Of a stretch of 64,000 nucleotides of DNA, positions 32,538 to 40,748 are shown in pieces. The position numbers and the translations under genes were made by a program. Source of the stretch: an uncultured Christensenella sp. GTDB lineage: Bacteria; Bacillota; Clostridia; Christensenellales; CAG-917. Positions within the stretch are counted from its first letter, which is position 1; every line of letters begins with the position of its first letter. The DNA lies in assembly GCA_910584155.1 (NCBI GenBank), contig CAJTYG010000006.1, positions 62,001 to 126,000 of the forward strand. Direction: 5' to 3'. The notes under the pieces were generated by a model. That model searched no databases, was not told where the DNA came from, and saw only the letters and a list, made by a program, of their open reading frames with translations.

Positions 32538-33497
32538 TCAGTTGTCCGAGCGTTCACTTTCATCGTATTTTGCATACGCCTCAATTATCCTTGCGACAAG
32601 CTCGTGTCTTACGACGTCCTTTGCGCTGAGGCGCACGACCTCTATTCCCTTTACGTCCTTTAAAACGTCAATAGCGTGCTTCATTCCGCTCACGACGTTT
32701 TTTGGAAGGTCAATCTGCGTCACGTCGCCCGTAACAACTATCTTGCTGTTTTCGCCCATACGTGTCAAAAACATTTTCATCTGCTCTTTCGTCGTGTTTT
32801 GAGCCTCGTCCAGAATGATGAAGCTGTTGCTTAGCGTGCGACCTCTCATATATGCGAGCGGAGCGATTTCAAGCTCGCCTCGTTCGATAAGTCTGAGATG
32901 TGCGTCGCCACCCAGCATATCCTGCAGGGCGTCGAAAAGAGGACGGAGATAAGGGTCCACCTTTTCGTTTAAATCACCGGGAAGAAATCCGAGCTTTTCG
33001 CCTGCCTCGACTGCGGGACGTGTCAGAATTATCTTGTTTATCCTGCGCTTTTTCAGCGCATAGACGGCAAGTGCGACCGCAAGATAGGTTTTGCCTGTGC
33101 CTGCAGGTCCTACGCCGAAGACAATGCTGTTTTTTTCTATCGCATTTACGTACTTGCGCTGTCCGAAGGTCTTTGGAGCAATTACTCTGCCGCTTGCTGT
33201 TATCGCAACGGGGCGCACAACGTCGTCGATATCCATATCGCAGCCGTCCTTTACGCCGTCGATTATCATATCCACCTGCGCAGGTATGACGGACTGCTTC
33301 TTCACAAGCTCGGCAAGGGTGTTTATCGCCCTGTATGCGTTTTCTACGTCAGCCTCGTCGCCCGAAATGCGCAAAGCGTCCGAGCTCGTATAAACCTCGA
33401 CGCCAAACGCTTCCGAGATTTTTTTTACGTTGCCGTCAAGCTCGCCGAAAACCTCGTGAAGATCCTCGTATCTTTCAAATTTTATATCTTTTATCAT
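32538..33497 (-). CDS. phoH: PhoH-family ATPase
   Basis: 319 residues. N-terminal KH-like domain and RecA-like ATPase with Walker A GPAGTGKT (about 129-136), Walker B FIILDEAQNT, and VVTGDVTQIDLP. PhoH proteins act with YbeY in RNA handling; the genes are neighbours here as in most bacteria. 17 bases after yqfD. Confidence 0.95.
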   Translation of the reverse strand: MIKDIKFERYEDLHEVFGELDGNVKKISEAFGVEVYTSSDALRISGDEADVENAYRAINTLAELVKKQSVIPAQVDMIIDGVKDGCDMDIDDVVRPVAITASGRVIAPKTFGQRKYVNAIEKNSIVFGVGPAGTGKTYLAVALAVYALKKRRINKIILTRPAVEAGEKLGFLPGDLNEKVDPYLRPLFDALQDMLGGDAHLRLIERGELEIAPLAYMRGRTLSNSFIILDEAQNTTKEQMKMFLTRMGENSKIVVTGDVTQIDLPKNVVSGMKHAIDVLKDVKGIEVVRLSAKDVVRHELVARIIEAYAKYDESERSDN

Positions 33498-33514
33498 CTT
33501 TTCGTATTTATTTG

Positions 33515-34798
33515 TCAGGCTATCCTTTCCTCCGCACCGACCGTCACCGTCACGTATCTTCCCCCGTCGGTCTCGGTGCTGTCACAGTATTTTTCAAGCA
33601 CCCTTGACGGCTCGCTGAACTGCGCCACTATCTCGGAATACACCCTGTCGTACATCTGCTCGAGAGTGAGGTCGTTTTTCACTTCGTTCTCTATCAGCTC
33701 TCTGAACTCATAGCCGTATATCTTAAACGGAAGCAAAAAGCCCAGATCACTCACGGTGGTGCGCACCTCGCAATGCTCGAAAGGGCTTGCAGGCGCTTTT
33801 GGCTGTTTGCCGAACATTGACAGCTTCGTCACCTTTTTTATACGCCCGACAGCGCTCTGACGAAGCACGTCCGCAAAAAACACCGTCTTTTTGTAGTACA
33901 CCTTGCCGTAAACTATGCCCTTTGCCTCAACGTCGAGCTTGTCCTCGCCAAATACGACGTAGCCGTCTATGAGAGTGTCGCCCTTTTTCACTGCGTCGCC
34001 GTAGTCCACAACAGCCGTGCCACCCTCGACGATAACTCTCGTCACGATAGCAAGCTTGTTTGAAACTACCTTAGATCCCGACACATCTAAAAAACTTTCA
34101 TTAGGACGCTCTCGCTTTATTTCCACAGCGACGTGCGTGCCGTGTCTTTTTACGCTTGCATACGCCACTCCGTCAAGCGAAAGCAGGCTTTTTTCCACGT
34201 CGCTCAGATTGACGGACGGCAGCCATTTGCCCACGCTCAAGCCGTTTTGAGATAGTATGTCGTTTATGCTTGCGTTTAATGCGCCGTCTATGCCAGCAGT
34301 ATACTCGTCCGTTGCGCTTATGCTCACCCTTGTGACCACCTGCGAAAACAGCCCTAATGCGACCGCTATAACTATAAGTCCAAGCGCAAAGCCAAGCCTG
34401 CCGATAGCGTTTATGGCAAACGGAAACGCACCCTTTGTCTTTATTATTTTATAATCATAGCATAGATTATTCAATATTGCAATAATTTGTCCCCGATGTT
34501 TTGACGGCACTTCAAACTGCACGCCGTCGGAGGTTATCCCGACATTTTTCACCGTACACATTTTTGACAGGGCGCCCACCGCTCGCACACCGTGCCTTCC
34601 GCTTACAAAAAACACCGTATCGCCAAAATGCGAGGACAGTGCCCGCACCTTTTTCGTATATTCCAGATTTGGCAACCTAAGCACTGTTTCCCTATGCTTT
34701 TTTTGTTTGCCTACCTGCCTTTCAACAGTAAACCCACTATCCTCTTCGAACAAGCGTTTTCGGCGTTCTAATCGGCTTGTTTTTTCTTTTTTAGTCAA
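33515..34798 (-). CDS. yqfD: Sporulation protein YqfD
   Basis: 427 residues, one membrane helix near residues 130-150 followed by a large outer domain. YqfD is a mother-cell sporulation protein in the sigma-E regulon. Recognised by KGAFPFAINAIGRLGFALG, LSDVEKSLLSLDGVAYASV and KKGDTLIDGYV, all in family order. The N-terminal ~50 residues are strongly basic. Its start overlaps yqfC by eight bases, giving a tight two-gene sporulation unit at the head of the phoH-era cluster. Confidence 0.9.
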   Translation of the reverse strand: MTKKEKTSRLERRKRLFEEDSGFTVERQVGKQKKHRETVLRLPNLEYTKKVRALSSHFGDTVFFVSGRHGVRAVGALSKMCTVKNVGITSDGVQFEVPSKHRGQIIAILNNLCYDYKIIKTKGAFPFAINAIGRLGFALGLIVIAVALGLFSQVVTRVSISATDEYTAGIDGALNASINDILSQNGLSVGKWLPSVNLSDVEKSLLSLDGVAYASVKRHGTHVAVEIKRERPNESFLDVSGSKVVSNKLAIVTRVIVEGGTAVVDYGDAVKKGDTLIDGYVVFGEDKLDVEAKGIVYGKVYYKKTVFFADVLRQSAVGRIKKVTKLSMFGKQPKAPASPFEHCEVRTTVSDLGFLLPFKIYGYEFRELIENEVKNDLTLEQMYDRVYSEIVAQFSEPSRVLEKYCDSTETDGGRYVTVTVGAEERIA

Positions 34799-35042
34799 AC
34801 TGCAACCCTCCGATAAGCCCCTTGATATACACGTCTCCTCCGCCTATTTCAACTATCTGCAAGCCCTCGCCGTCCACCGTAAGACCGCCGCTGTTAAGAC
34901 GGAATTTCAGCTGTTTTTCGCTTGAAAGCAACACGGATTTTACACCGCTCAACATCATTTTGCTGCGTGAAAGCATTGTCAAAGTAAACGGCAATACTTC
35001 GTTTTTTATATTTAGTTTTATTTGCATCTCTTTTTTAAACAC
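34791..35042 (-). CDS. yqfC: Sporulation protein YqfC
   Basis: 83 residues from a GTG at 35042, or 78 from the ATG at 35027; neither has a normal ribosome site. Recognised by LPFTLTMLSRSKMMLSG, VLLSSEKQLKFRLNSG and GGDVYIKGLIGGLQF, the compact beta-rich YqfC pattern, and by its place before yqfD. The sigma-E promoter puts +1 close to the GTG, so the mRNA may be almost leaderless. Confidence 0.85.
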   Translation of the reverse strand: MFKKEMQIKLNIKNEVLPFTLTMLSRSKMMLSGVKSVLLSSEKQLKFRLNSGGLTVDGEGLQIVEIGGGDVYIKGLIGGLQFD

Positions 35043-35047
35043 GCTAA

Positions 35048-35076
35048 ATTATATGAACGCAGACAAAAAATAAGAC
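35048..35076 (-). promoter_or_regulatory. Sigma-E promoter of yqfC-yqfD
   Basis: Minus strand GTCTTATT (35076-35069), 13-base spacer, CATATAAT (35055-35048). Each box has one mismatch to the sigma-E pattern; spacing is one base short. The -35 lies in the T tract of the dnaB terminator. Confidence 0.6.
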
Positions 35077-35092
35077 CGTGGCTTGCACGGTC
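35069..35092 (-). terminator. Terminator of dnaB overlapping the yqfC promoter
   Basis: Stem GACCGTG (35074-35080) with CACGGTC (35086-35092), then TTATTTTTTG on the minus strand. The stem foot and T tract contain the yqfC -35 box. Confidence 0.72.
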
Positions 35093-35104
35093 TCAGTCAC
35101 TTAT

Positions 35105-36763
35105 TTACCAACCCAGATTTCCGTCGTCGTCCTCGGGCGGAGCGTCGTCGTCATTATACTGATATTCTTCGTCATCGTCAGACGCTTCCTCGTCATCGTC
35201 GTTATACTCCTCTTCCCTCACGGGCGCAGAAAGTACGCTCTTAAGATCCGCCCCCAGATTGTCTGCGGCTGCAAGACCGTCGGCAAACGGCATATCCTCT
35301 ACGACCTCCTGCATATCGGCGGCGTCAATGTTTTCTCTTATGCGTTGTGCGGCGCCTTTATCCGCCTTGTCGTCGGCTTCGGTCGGAGTGATATTGTTGT
35401 TGTCGTCCACTTCGCCTATCTCTTTAAACGTCGTGGTTTCGCCCGTCCATTCAAGCATTATCGAGCCGATAGGTCCGCTTCTGTTTTTCTTTATATCAAG
35501 TATTATCTGATTTGACGGCAAAGCCGCATTGTACTTTGACGGATTATAAAGGAAGGAAACGATGTCGGCGTCCTGCTCGATAGAACCCGACTCACGCAGG
35601 TCGGAAAGCAACGGCTTATGGTCGTTTCGTTGCTCGATACCTCTCGACATCTGCGAAAGTATGATTATGGGGCAATCGAGCTCTCTTGCAAATATCTTCA
35701 TTCTGCGGGACATCTTGCTGACTTCCTCCTGTCGGCTTGCAACGGTCCTTGCGTTGTCGTCGGTGTTGGTCATAAGCTGCAGATAGTCCACTATGACAAG
35801 ATCCAGCCCCTTTTCTCTCTTTAATCTGCGGCACTTTGACAGCACGTCGGTAGGTCCGTTCATCGAATAGTCGTCTATATAAATGCCGTTGTTTCCAAGT
35901 ATTGAGTATGCGCCGGCAAGCCTGTTCAGCTCGCCGTCACGCAAGCCGCCCTGCGCATCCATTTTTGAAAGAGACACGCCCGATACGTATGCAAGCATAC
36001 GCTTTGCAAGCTCCGCCGCCGACATCTCAAGCGAGAAGATAGCGACATTCTTAGGCTTCGTGCGGTCAAGCGCAACGTTGACTGCTATGTTGAGCGCAAG
36101 CGCAGTTTTACCCACCGAAGGACGGGCGGCGATTATGACGAGCGCCCCCGGCTTCAAGCCTCTTGTCTTTCTGTCCACGCAGGTGAAGCCCGTTTTGATT
36201 ATCTTTTCGTTTACCTTGCCCGTCTGCGAGGCGTTTATTTCGTTCATCGCCTGCGCAAATGCGCTATTCGCATGGACAAGCGCTTTTTCAGTCTGCTCGT
36301 CGGAAATATCGTATATCTGCTTTTCCGCATTAGTGAGGGCGTCCTTTGCGCTTTCGCATTCATATCCGCCCTTTACGATTTCGTTACCCGCATGTATGAT
36401 ACGTCTGAGCAAGCTGTCACGCTTTAAAATTTCGATATAATAATCGCAGTTGGCAGTGGACGGCACGCTCTCCGCAAGCTCGCTGAGATATGTAATCGAG
36501 CCTATTTCGTCAAGCTGTCCCTTCTGCTCCAGCCTGTCGGACACCGTAACGGTATCAACTGATGTGTTTTCCCCCTGCAGCTCACGCATAGCCTCGAAGA
36601 TAATGCGGTTTTGCGCCAAAAAGAAATCCTGCGAACGCAGCTTTGATATCACGTTGTCCGCAACGATATTGTCAATGAGAATGGAACCCAAAACGGAAGC
36701 TTCCGCCTCGACGTTGTTGGGCATACCTCTCGTCACTCGTTTTCTTTCATTTTCTTTTGCCAT
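35105..36763 (-). CDS. dnaB: Replicative DNA helicase DnaB
   Basis: 552 residues, about 100 longer than typical. N-terminal DnaB domain (NNVEAEASVLGSIL), linker helix, RecA-like helicase with Walker A ARPSVGKTALA, Walker B LDLVIVDYLQLM and QMSRGIEQR. The extra length is C-terminal: a low-complexity acidic tail (about residues 515-552) with DDDEEASDDDEEYQYNDDD, ending GNLGW. The gene is away from rplI, its usual neighbour. AAAGG ribosome site. It overlaps the end of the upstream lipoprotein gene by 31 bases. Confidence 0.95.
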   Translation of the reverse strand: MAKENERKRVTRGMPNNVEAEASVLGSILIDNIVADNVISKLRSQDFFLAQNRIIFEAMRELQGENTSVDTVTVSDRLEQKGQLDEIGSITYLSELAESVPSTANCDYYIEILKRDSLLRRIIHAGNEIVKGGYECESAKDALTNAEKQIYDISDEQTEKALVHANSAFAQAMNEINASQTGKVNEKIIKTGFTCVDRKTRGLKPGALVIIAARPSVGKTALALNIAVNVALDRTKPKNVAIFSLEMSAAELAKRMLAYVSGVSLSKMDAQGGLRDGELNRLAGAYSILGNNGIYIDDYSMNGPTDVLSKCRRLKREKGLDLVIVDYLQLMTNTDDNARTVASRQEEVSKMSRRMKIFARELDCPIIILSQMSRGIEQRNDHKPLLSDLRESGSIEQDADIVSFLYNPSKYNAALPSNQIILDIKKNRSGPIGSIMLEWTGETTTFKEIGEVDDNNNITPTEADDKADKGAAQRIRENIDAADMQEVVEDMPFADGLAAADNLGADLKSVLSAPVREEEYNDDDEEASDDDEEYQYNDDDAPPEDDDGNLGW

Positions 36764-37389
36764 AATTTACCTTTTATCGCAAGATATATCGCAATGAGCA
36801 GCACTGCGAATACTATCACGCATGCGATGAGCAATGTGTACCAGCTTGCGCTGTTTTGAGTTTTCATCTCAAGGCTCTCAAGCTGCCTATTTGTCTCTTT
36901 GTCCACATCGAAGCAATGCAGATAATATTTGCCCTGCCTCGATATCCGTGCGTCGCTTTTGATAGATTTATAAATTGTATCATATCTCAGCACAACTTTC
37001 AAGAGGTTATATTCCACGCCGTCGTGCAAATAGTCGTCGGGCGTAAGCCTTGCCGCCACCTCTTCGTACAGTGCGGAAGCGTCAAACGACATCTCTATGT
37101 CCTCGCAGTTAAAAAACGCATTTTGCGCATATTTTTGCGATTTCCATAAAAGCGTCGTTGCAAGCTTGTCTTCTTCATTGCCGCTCATAGTGACAAAGAC
37201 CTGCAGCGCACCCTCGTCCTGCAGATATGCAATGCTGCCAAAATACAGGTTTTTAGTGTGGGCATAGCTTTTTATCTCTTCTTCTTTGCTGCCACAGGCG
37301 GAAAGCGTAAATATACAAAACAGGCATATAAACATCATCAAAATGACACTTAAAATGCTTTTTTTGCAATTTATGCCCTTTCCGTCCAT
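36733..37389 (-). CDS. Membrane-anchored lipoprotein, unknown function
   Basis: 218 residues. Lipobox LSAC (Cys near residue 32) after a hydrophobic stretch, an outer domain of ~145 residues, a C-terminal membrane helix (about 183-205) and a basic end (KGKLWQKKMKENE). Two anchors, lipid and TM, hold it to the membrane. It recalls DUF4367/TPM-like surface domains only in layout. Starts with AAAGGAA site 11 bases after pepF; its end overlaps dnaB by 31 bases. Confidence 0.72.
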   Translation of the reverse strand: MDGKGINCKKSILSVILMMFICLFCIFTLSACGSKEEEIKSYAHTKNLYFGSIAYLQDEGALQVFVTMSGNEEDKLATTLLWKSQKYAQNAFFNCEDIEMSFDASALYEEVAARLTPDDYLHDGVEYNLLKVVLRYDTIYKSIKSDARISRQGKYYLHCFDVDKETNRQLESLEMKTQNSASWYTLLIACVIVFAVLLIAIYLAIKGKLWQKKMKENE

Positions 37390-37400
37390 ATCAATTTCCT

Positions 37401-39185
37401 TTATTTTTCAAAGGTCTTTTCAAGCTCGTTGAGCGTTGCTTCAAACTCCGACATTGCCGTCCTGTAGGGCTCGTCGCTTTCCAGATCGACGTCGGCAAGA
37501 CGAATTATATCGAGCGGAGCCATACTGCCGCCTGCGGACAAAAACTGCTTGTACTTTTCAAAATACGCACTGCCCTTTGTCAGAATATTGTTTGCTATAG
37601 ACACTGCGGTCGTAATACCCGTGGCATATTTGTATACATAATAGCTCGAGTAAAAATGCGGTATCCTCGCCCATTCATAACGGATAAGGTCGTTATGCTC
37701 GACCGCTCTGCCATAGTATTTTTTGTTTAACTCGTAATAGTAATTGCACATATCCTCGGCAGTGAGCGGCTCGCCCTTTTCCACCTTTGTATGCGCAAAC
37801 ACTTCAAACTCGCTGAACATCGTCTGTCTGAAAAGCGTTGTGCGGAACATATCCAAATAATATGCCAGCAAAAACTGTCTGAACGGTCCCGTCGCAGTCT
37901 TCAAAAGGTGCTTTAGCAGCAGCACTTCGTTGACGGTAGAGGCTATCTCTGCAACGAATATCACGTAGTCCGCCTTCTGCTCGGGCTGCGTGAGGTTGGA
38001 ATAATAGCTGTGCATAGCGTGTCCGAGCTCGTGAGCTATCGTAAACACGTCGTGCACGGTGGGCTGATAGTTTAAAAGCACAAACGGGTGCACTCCGTAC
38101 ACTCCCCAAGAATATGCGCCGCTACGCTTGCCCTTGCTCTCATACACGTCAACCCAGCCGTCCTCAAATGCGCTTGCAAGCACCTTGCCGTATTCCTCGC
38201 CCATTACGCCGAGCGCCTCTTTGACGGTTTTTACAGCCTCTTCGTATGGCAAAGCAAGCTCCTGTTCGGGCACGAGCGGCAAATACAGGTCGTACATATT
38301 CAACGTCTTAAGCCCAAGCACACGCTTGCGCAGTGCGATATATCTGTGCAGCGGCTTTGTGCCCTCGCCCACTGCCTCGAGCAGCTTTTTATAGCAGGTC
38401 GACGGCACGTTTTCGCCGTACATCGCATAGTCGAGCGCACTTGAAAAGCCTCTTATTTTTGCATAAAACCAATCCTTTTTGACGTTGCCCGCATAGTTCA
38501 TTGCAAGCGTGTTCACAAAGCCTTTGTATGCCCCGAACATACTTTCAAAAGCGTCCTTTCTCACACGCTGATCGGAGTTTTGCAAAAGCAAGCCGTACAC
38601 GCCGTGGCTCATTTCCAACTTTTCGCCCTTATCGTCGATGACGGGCTCGAAGTGCACGTCGGCGTTGTCAAACATATTGAAAACCTCATGGTTAGTATCC
38701 GCAAATATCCCAACCTCGCCTATGAGCTTTTCTTCCTTTTTAGAAAGAATTAAGTTTTTGCTGCGCAATATTTCCTTGAAAAACACGTCGTATCCGTCAA
38801 AGCGTTTTGATGAAGCAAGCTCCTCAAGCCTCTCTTTGGGCAGCTCGGAAAGCTCGGGCTGTATGAATGATCCAACCGTATCATAGCGCACGGCAAGCAT
38901 TTCCACCCTGTTTGTCATCGCCTGATATTTTCCGTTTTTTGCGTCCTCGTCAAGGTGCATTCTTGCAAACGAATACAGCATTGCGATATCGTGCGACAGC
39001 GACTTGACAAGTGCGAGGCACTCGGCAAGCTTATCTTCATCGGCAAGCTTATCCGCAAATTCCGCAAGCCGAGGGATACGTTCTTCCGTCGTAAAAAACG
39101 TCTCTTCCCACGCATCGTCGGAAGCAAAGATATCCGACAGCCGCCACTGATATTTTTTGTCAACTTCTTCTCTGTTATAAAGCAT
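37401..39185 (-). CDS. pepF: Oligoendopeptidase F
   Basis: 594 residues, M3B zinc peptidase of the cytoplasm that cuts peptides of about 7-17 residues. Zinc site HELGHAMHSYYS is intact, with the third ligand Glu in EIASTVNEVLL. The length is typical. AGAGGT ribosome site. Possibly transcribed with the lipoprotein and dnaB downstream. Confidence 0.96.
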   Translation of the reverse strand: MLYNREEVDKKYQWRLSDIFASDDAWEETFFTTEERIPRLAEFADKLADEDKLAECLALVKSLSHDIAMLYSFARMHLDEDAKNGKYQAMTNRVEMLAVRYDTVGSFIQPELSELPKERLEELASSKRFDGYDVFFKEILRSKNLILSKKEEKLIGEVGIFADTNHEVFNMFDNADVHFEPVIDDKGEKLEMSHGVYGLLLQNSDQRVRKDAFESMFGAYKGFVNTLAMNYAGNVKKDWFYAKIRGFSSALDYAMYGENVPSTCYKKLLEAVGEGTKPLHRYIALRKRVLGLKTLNMYDLYLPLVPEQELALPYEEAVKTVKEALGVMGEEYGKVLASAFEDGWVDVYESKGKRSGAYSWGVYGVHPFVLLNYQPTVHDVFTIAHELGHAMHSYYSNLTQPEQKADYVIFVAEIASTVNEVLLLKHLLKTATGPFRQFLLAYYLDMFRTTLFRQTMFSEFEVFAHTKVEKGEPLTAEDMCNYYYELNKKYYGRAVEHNDLIRYEWARIPHFYSSYYVYKYATGITTAVSIANNILTKGSAYFEKYKQFLSAGGSMAPLDIIRLADVDLESDEPYRTAMSEFEATLNELEKTFEK

Positions 39186-39235
39186 TTTATACCTCTTTAA
39201 ATATTTTAAAATTATATGTTTTCGAGAGTTGGTTT

Positions 39236-40723
39236 TTATTCTATAAACAAAGTACCGTCTAAGAACTCGGCGTCGCAGGTGAGATGTACGCCAAGCTTGC
39301 GTAGAGGATTTTCGTCCGCTTTGCTGAGTATGTGCGTAGAGTGCACCTCGCAGTTTTCAAGCATAGACAGCTGCTCTATTGCGCTTGCGGCATTGGCGTC
39401 GGTTGCGGCGCATATCGACAAAGCAAGCAATGCTTCCTCAAGCGTAAGCGTATTGTTGTTTTCCTTTAAAATCTTTGTTTTTAAGTCTAAAATAGGTCCG
39501 ATTACATAGGGCGAAATGAGCTTTTGTTTGTCATTCATTCCCGCAAGCATTTTTACGGAATTGAAAATACAAGCCGCCGCCGCACTCATTCTGTCGCTGT
39601 TTTTGCCTGTGACTATTCTGCCGTCGGGCAGCTCGAGCGCAATAGCGCCCTTATCGTTGTTAAGCTTGCTCTTTGCACGTGCGACCTCAACTATACCCCT
39701 GTCCGCAAGATTTATGCCGAGCCTTGACATCAAAAATTCGAGTCTGCTGACCGTATCGGGATTGCCGCTGCCAAGCTTAAGGTCGCAAAGCGCCTTGCAG
39801 TATCTGCGGATAACCTCCTGCTTAGATGCCTCTGCGCACGCCTCGTCGTCGACTATACAATAGCCCGCCATATTTACGCCCATATCGGTTGGCGATTTGT
39901 AGATACATTCCTTGCCCGTTATCTTTTCCAATATGCTGTGCACAACGGGGAAAACCTCGATATCTCTGTTATAATTGACCGTTATCTCGCCGTATGCGTC
40001 AAGGTGGAAGTTGTCTACCTTGTTTACGTCCTGAAGATCCGCCGTAGCCGCCTCGTATGCGACGTTGACAGGGTGATTGAGAGGCAAGTTCCATATAGGG
40101 AACGTCTCAAACTTTGCATATCCTGCCTGTACGCCACGCTTGTTTTCGTGATACAGTTGCGAAAGACAGGTCGCAAGCTTGCCGCTGCCCGGTCCGGGTG
40201 CGGTGAGCACTACAAGAGGACGTGAGGTTTCGATATAAGGATTTGCCCCATAGCCCTCGTCAGACACTATGGTGTCTATCTCGTGGGGATAGCCCTTTGT
40301 GGGACGGTGTATATAGACCTTTACGCCTCTGTTTTCAAGCTTAGTCTTGTAGGCAACGGCGCCCTGCTGATCCGTAAACATAGTTATTACGACGCAGTTG
40401 ATAAATATCCCCATAGCAGAGATATTGTCTATCATTCTTTCCACCTCGCTGCCGTAGGTGATGCCGTAGTCCGCTCTTATCTTGTTGCGCTCGATAGCGT
40501 TTGCGTTTATGCAGATGATGAGCTCCGCTTTGTCCCTCAGCTTTTGCAGCAGCTTTATCTTTGCGCCCTTGTCAAAACCCGGAAGCACCCGTGCGGCGTG
40601 CAAATCGTCAAACAGCTTGCCGCCGAATTCGAGATATAGCTTGTCAAAATGACTTATGCGCTCGATTATATGCTCGGACTGCTTTTGCATATACATTTCA
40701 CTGTCAAAACCTTTTTTAAACAT
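39236..40723 (-). CDS. DUF1846 (UPF0371) family protein
   Basis: 495 residues. Family phrases: KKGFDSEMYMQKQSEHI at the N terminus, LYLEFGGKLFDDLHAARVLPGF, TAPGPGSGKLATCLSQLYHE (P-loop-like) and ETFPIWNLPLNHPVN. Structures of the family show a nucleotide-binding-like N-terminal domain, but the reaction is unknown. Widely conserved in Firmicutes. AGGGGAT ribosome site; 25 bases after parC, so likely in the same transcript. Confidence 0.9.
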   Translation of the reverse strand: MFKKGFDSEMYMQKQSEHIIERISHFDKLYLEFGGKLFDDLHAARVLPGFDKGAKIKLLQKLRDKAELIICINANAIERNKIRADYGITYGSEVERMIDNISAMGIFINCVVITMFTDQQGAVAYKTKLENRGVKVYIHRPTKGYPHEIDTIVSDEGYGANPYIETSRPLVVLTAPGPGSGKLATCLSQLYHENKRGVQAGYAKFETFPIWNLPLNHPVNVAYEAATADLQDVNKVDNFHLDAYGEITVNYNRDIEVFPVVHSILEKITGKECIYKSPTDMGVNMAGYCIVDDEACAEASKQEVIRRYCKALCDLKLGSGNPDTVSRLEFLMSRLGINLADRGIVEVARAKSKLNNDKGAIALELPDGRIVTGKNSDRMSAAAACIFNSVKMLAGMNDKQKLISPYVIGPILDLKTKILKENNNTLTLEEALLALSICAATDANAASAIEQLSMLENCEVHSTHILSKADENPLRKLGVHLTCDAEFLDGTLFIE

Positions 40724-40748
40724 ATATTTATCCCCTGTGTTTTATCCG

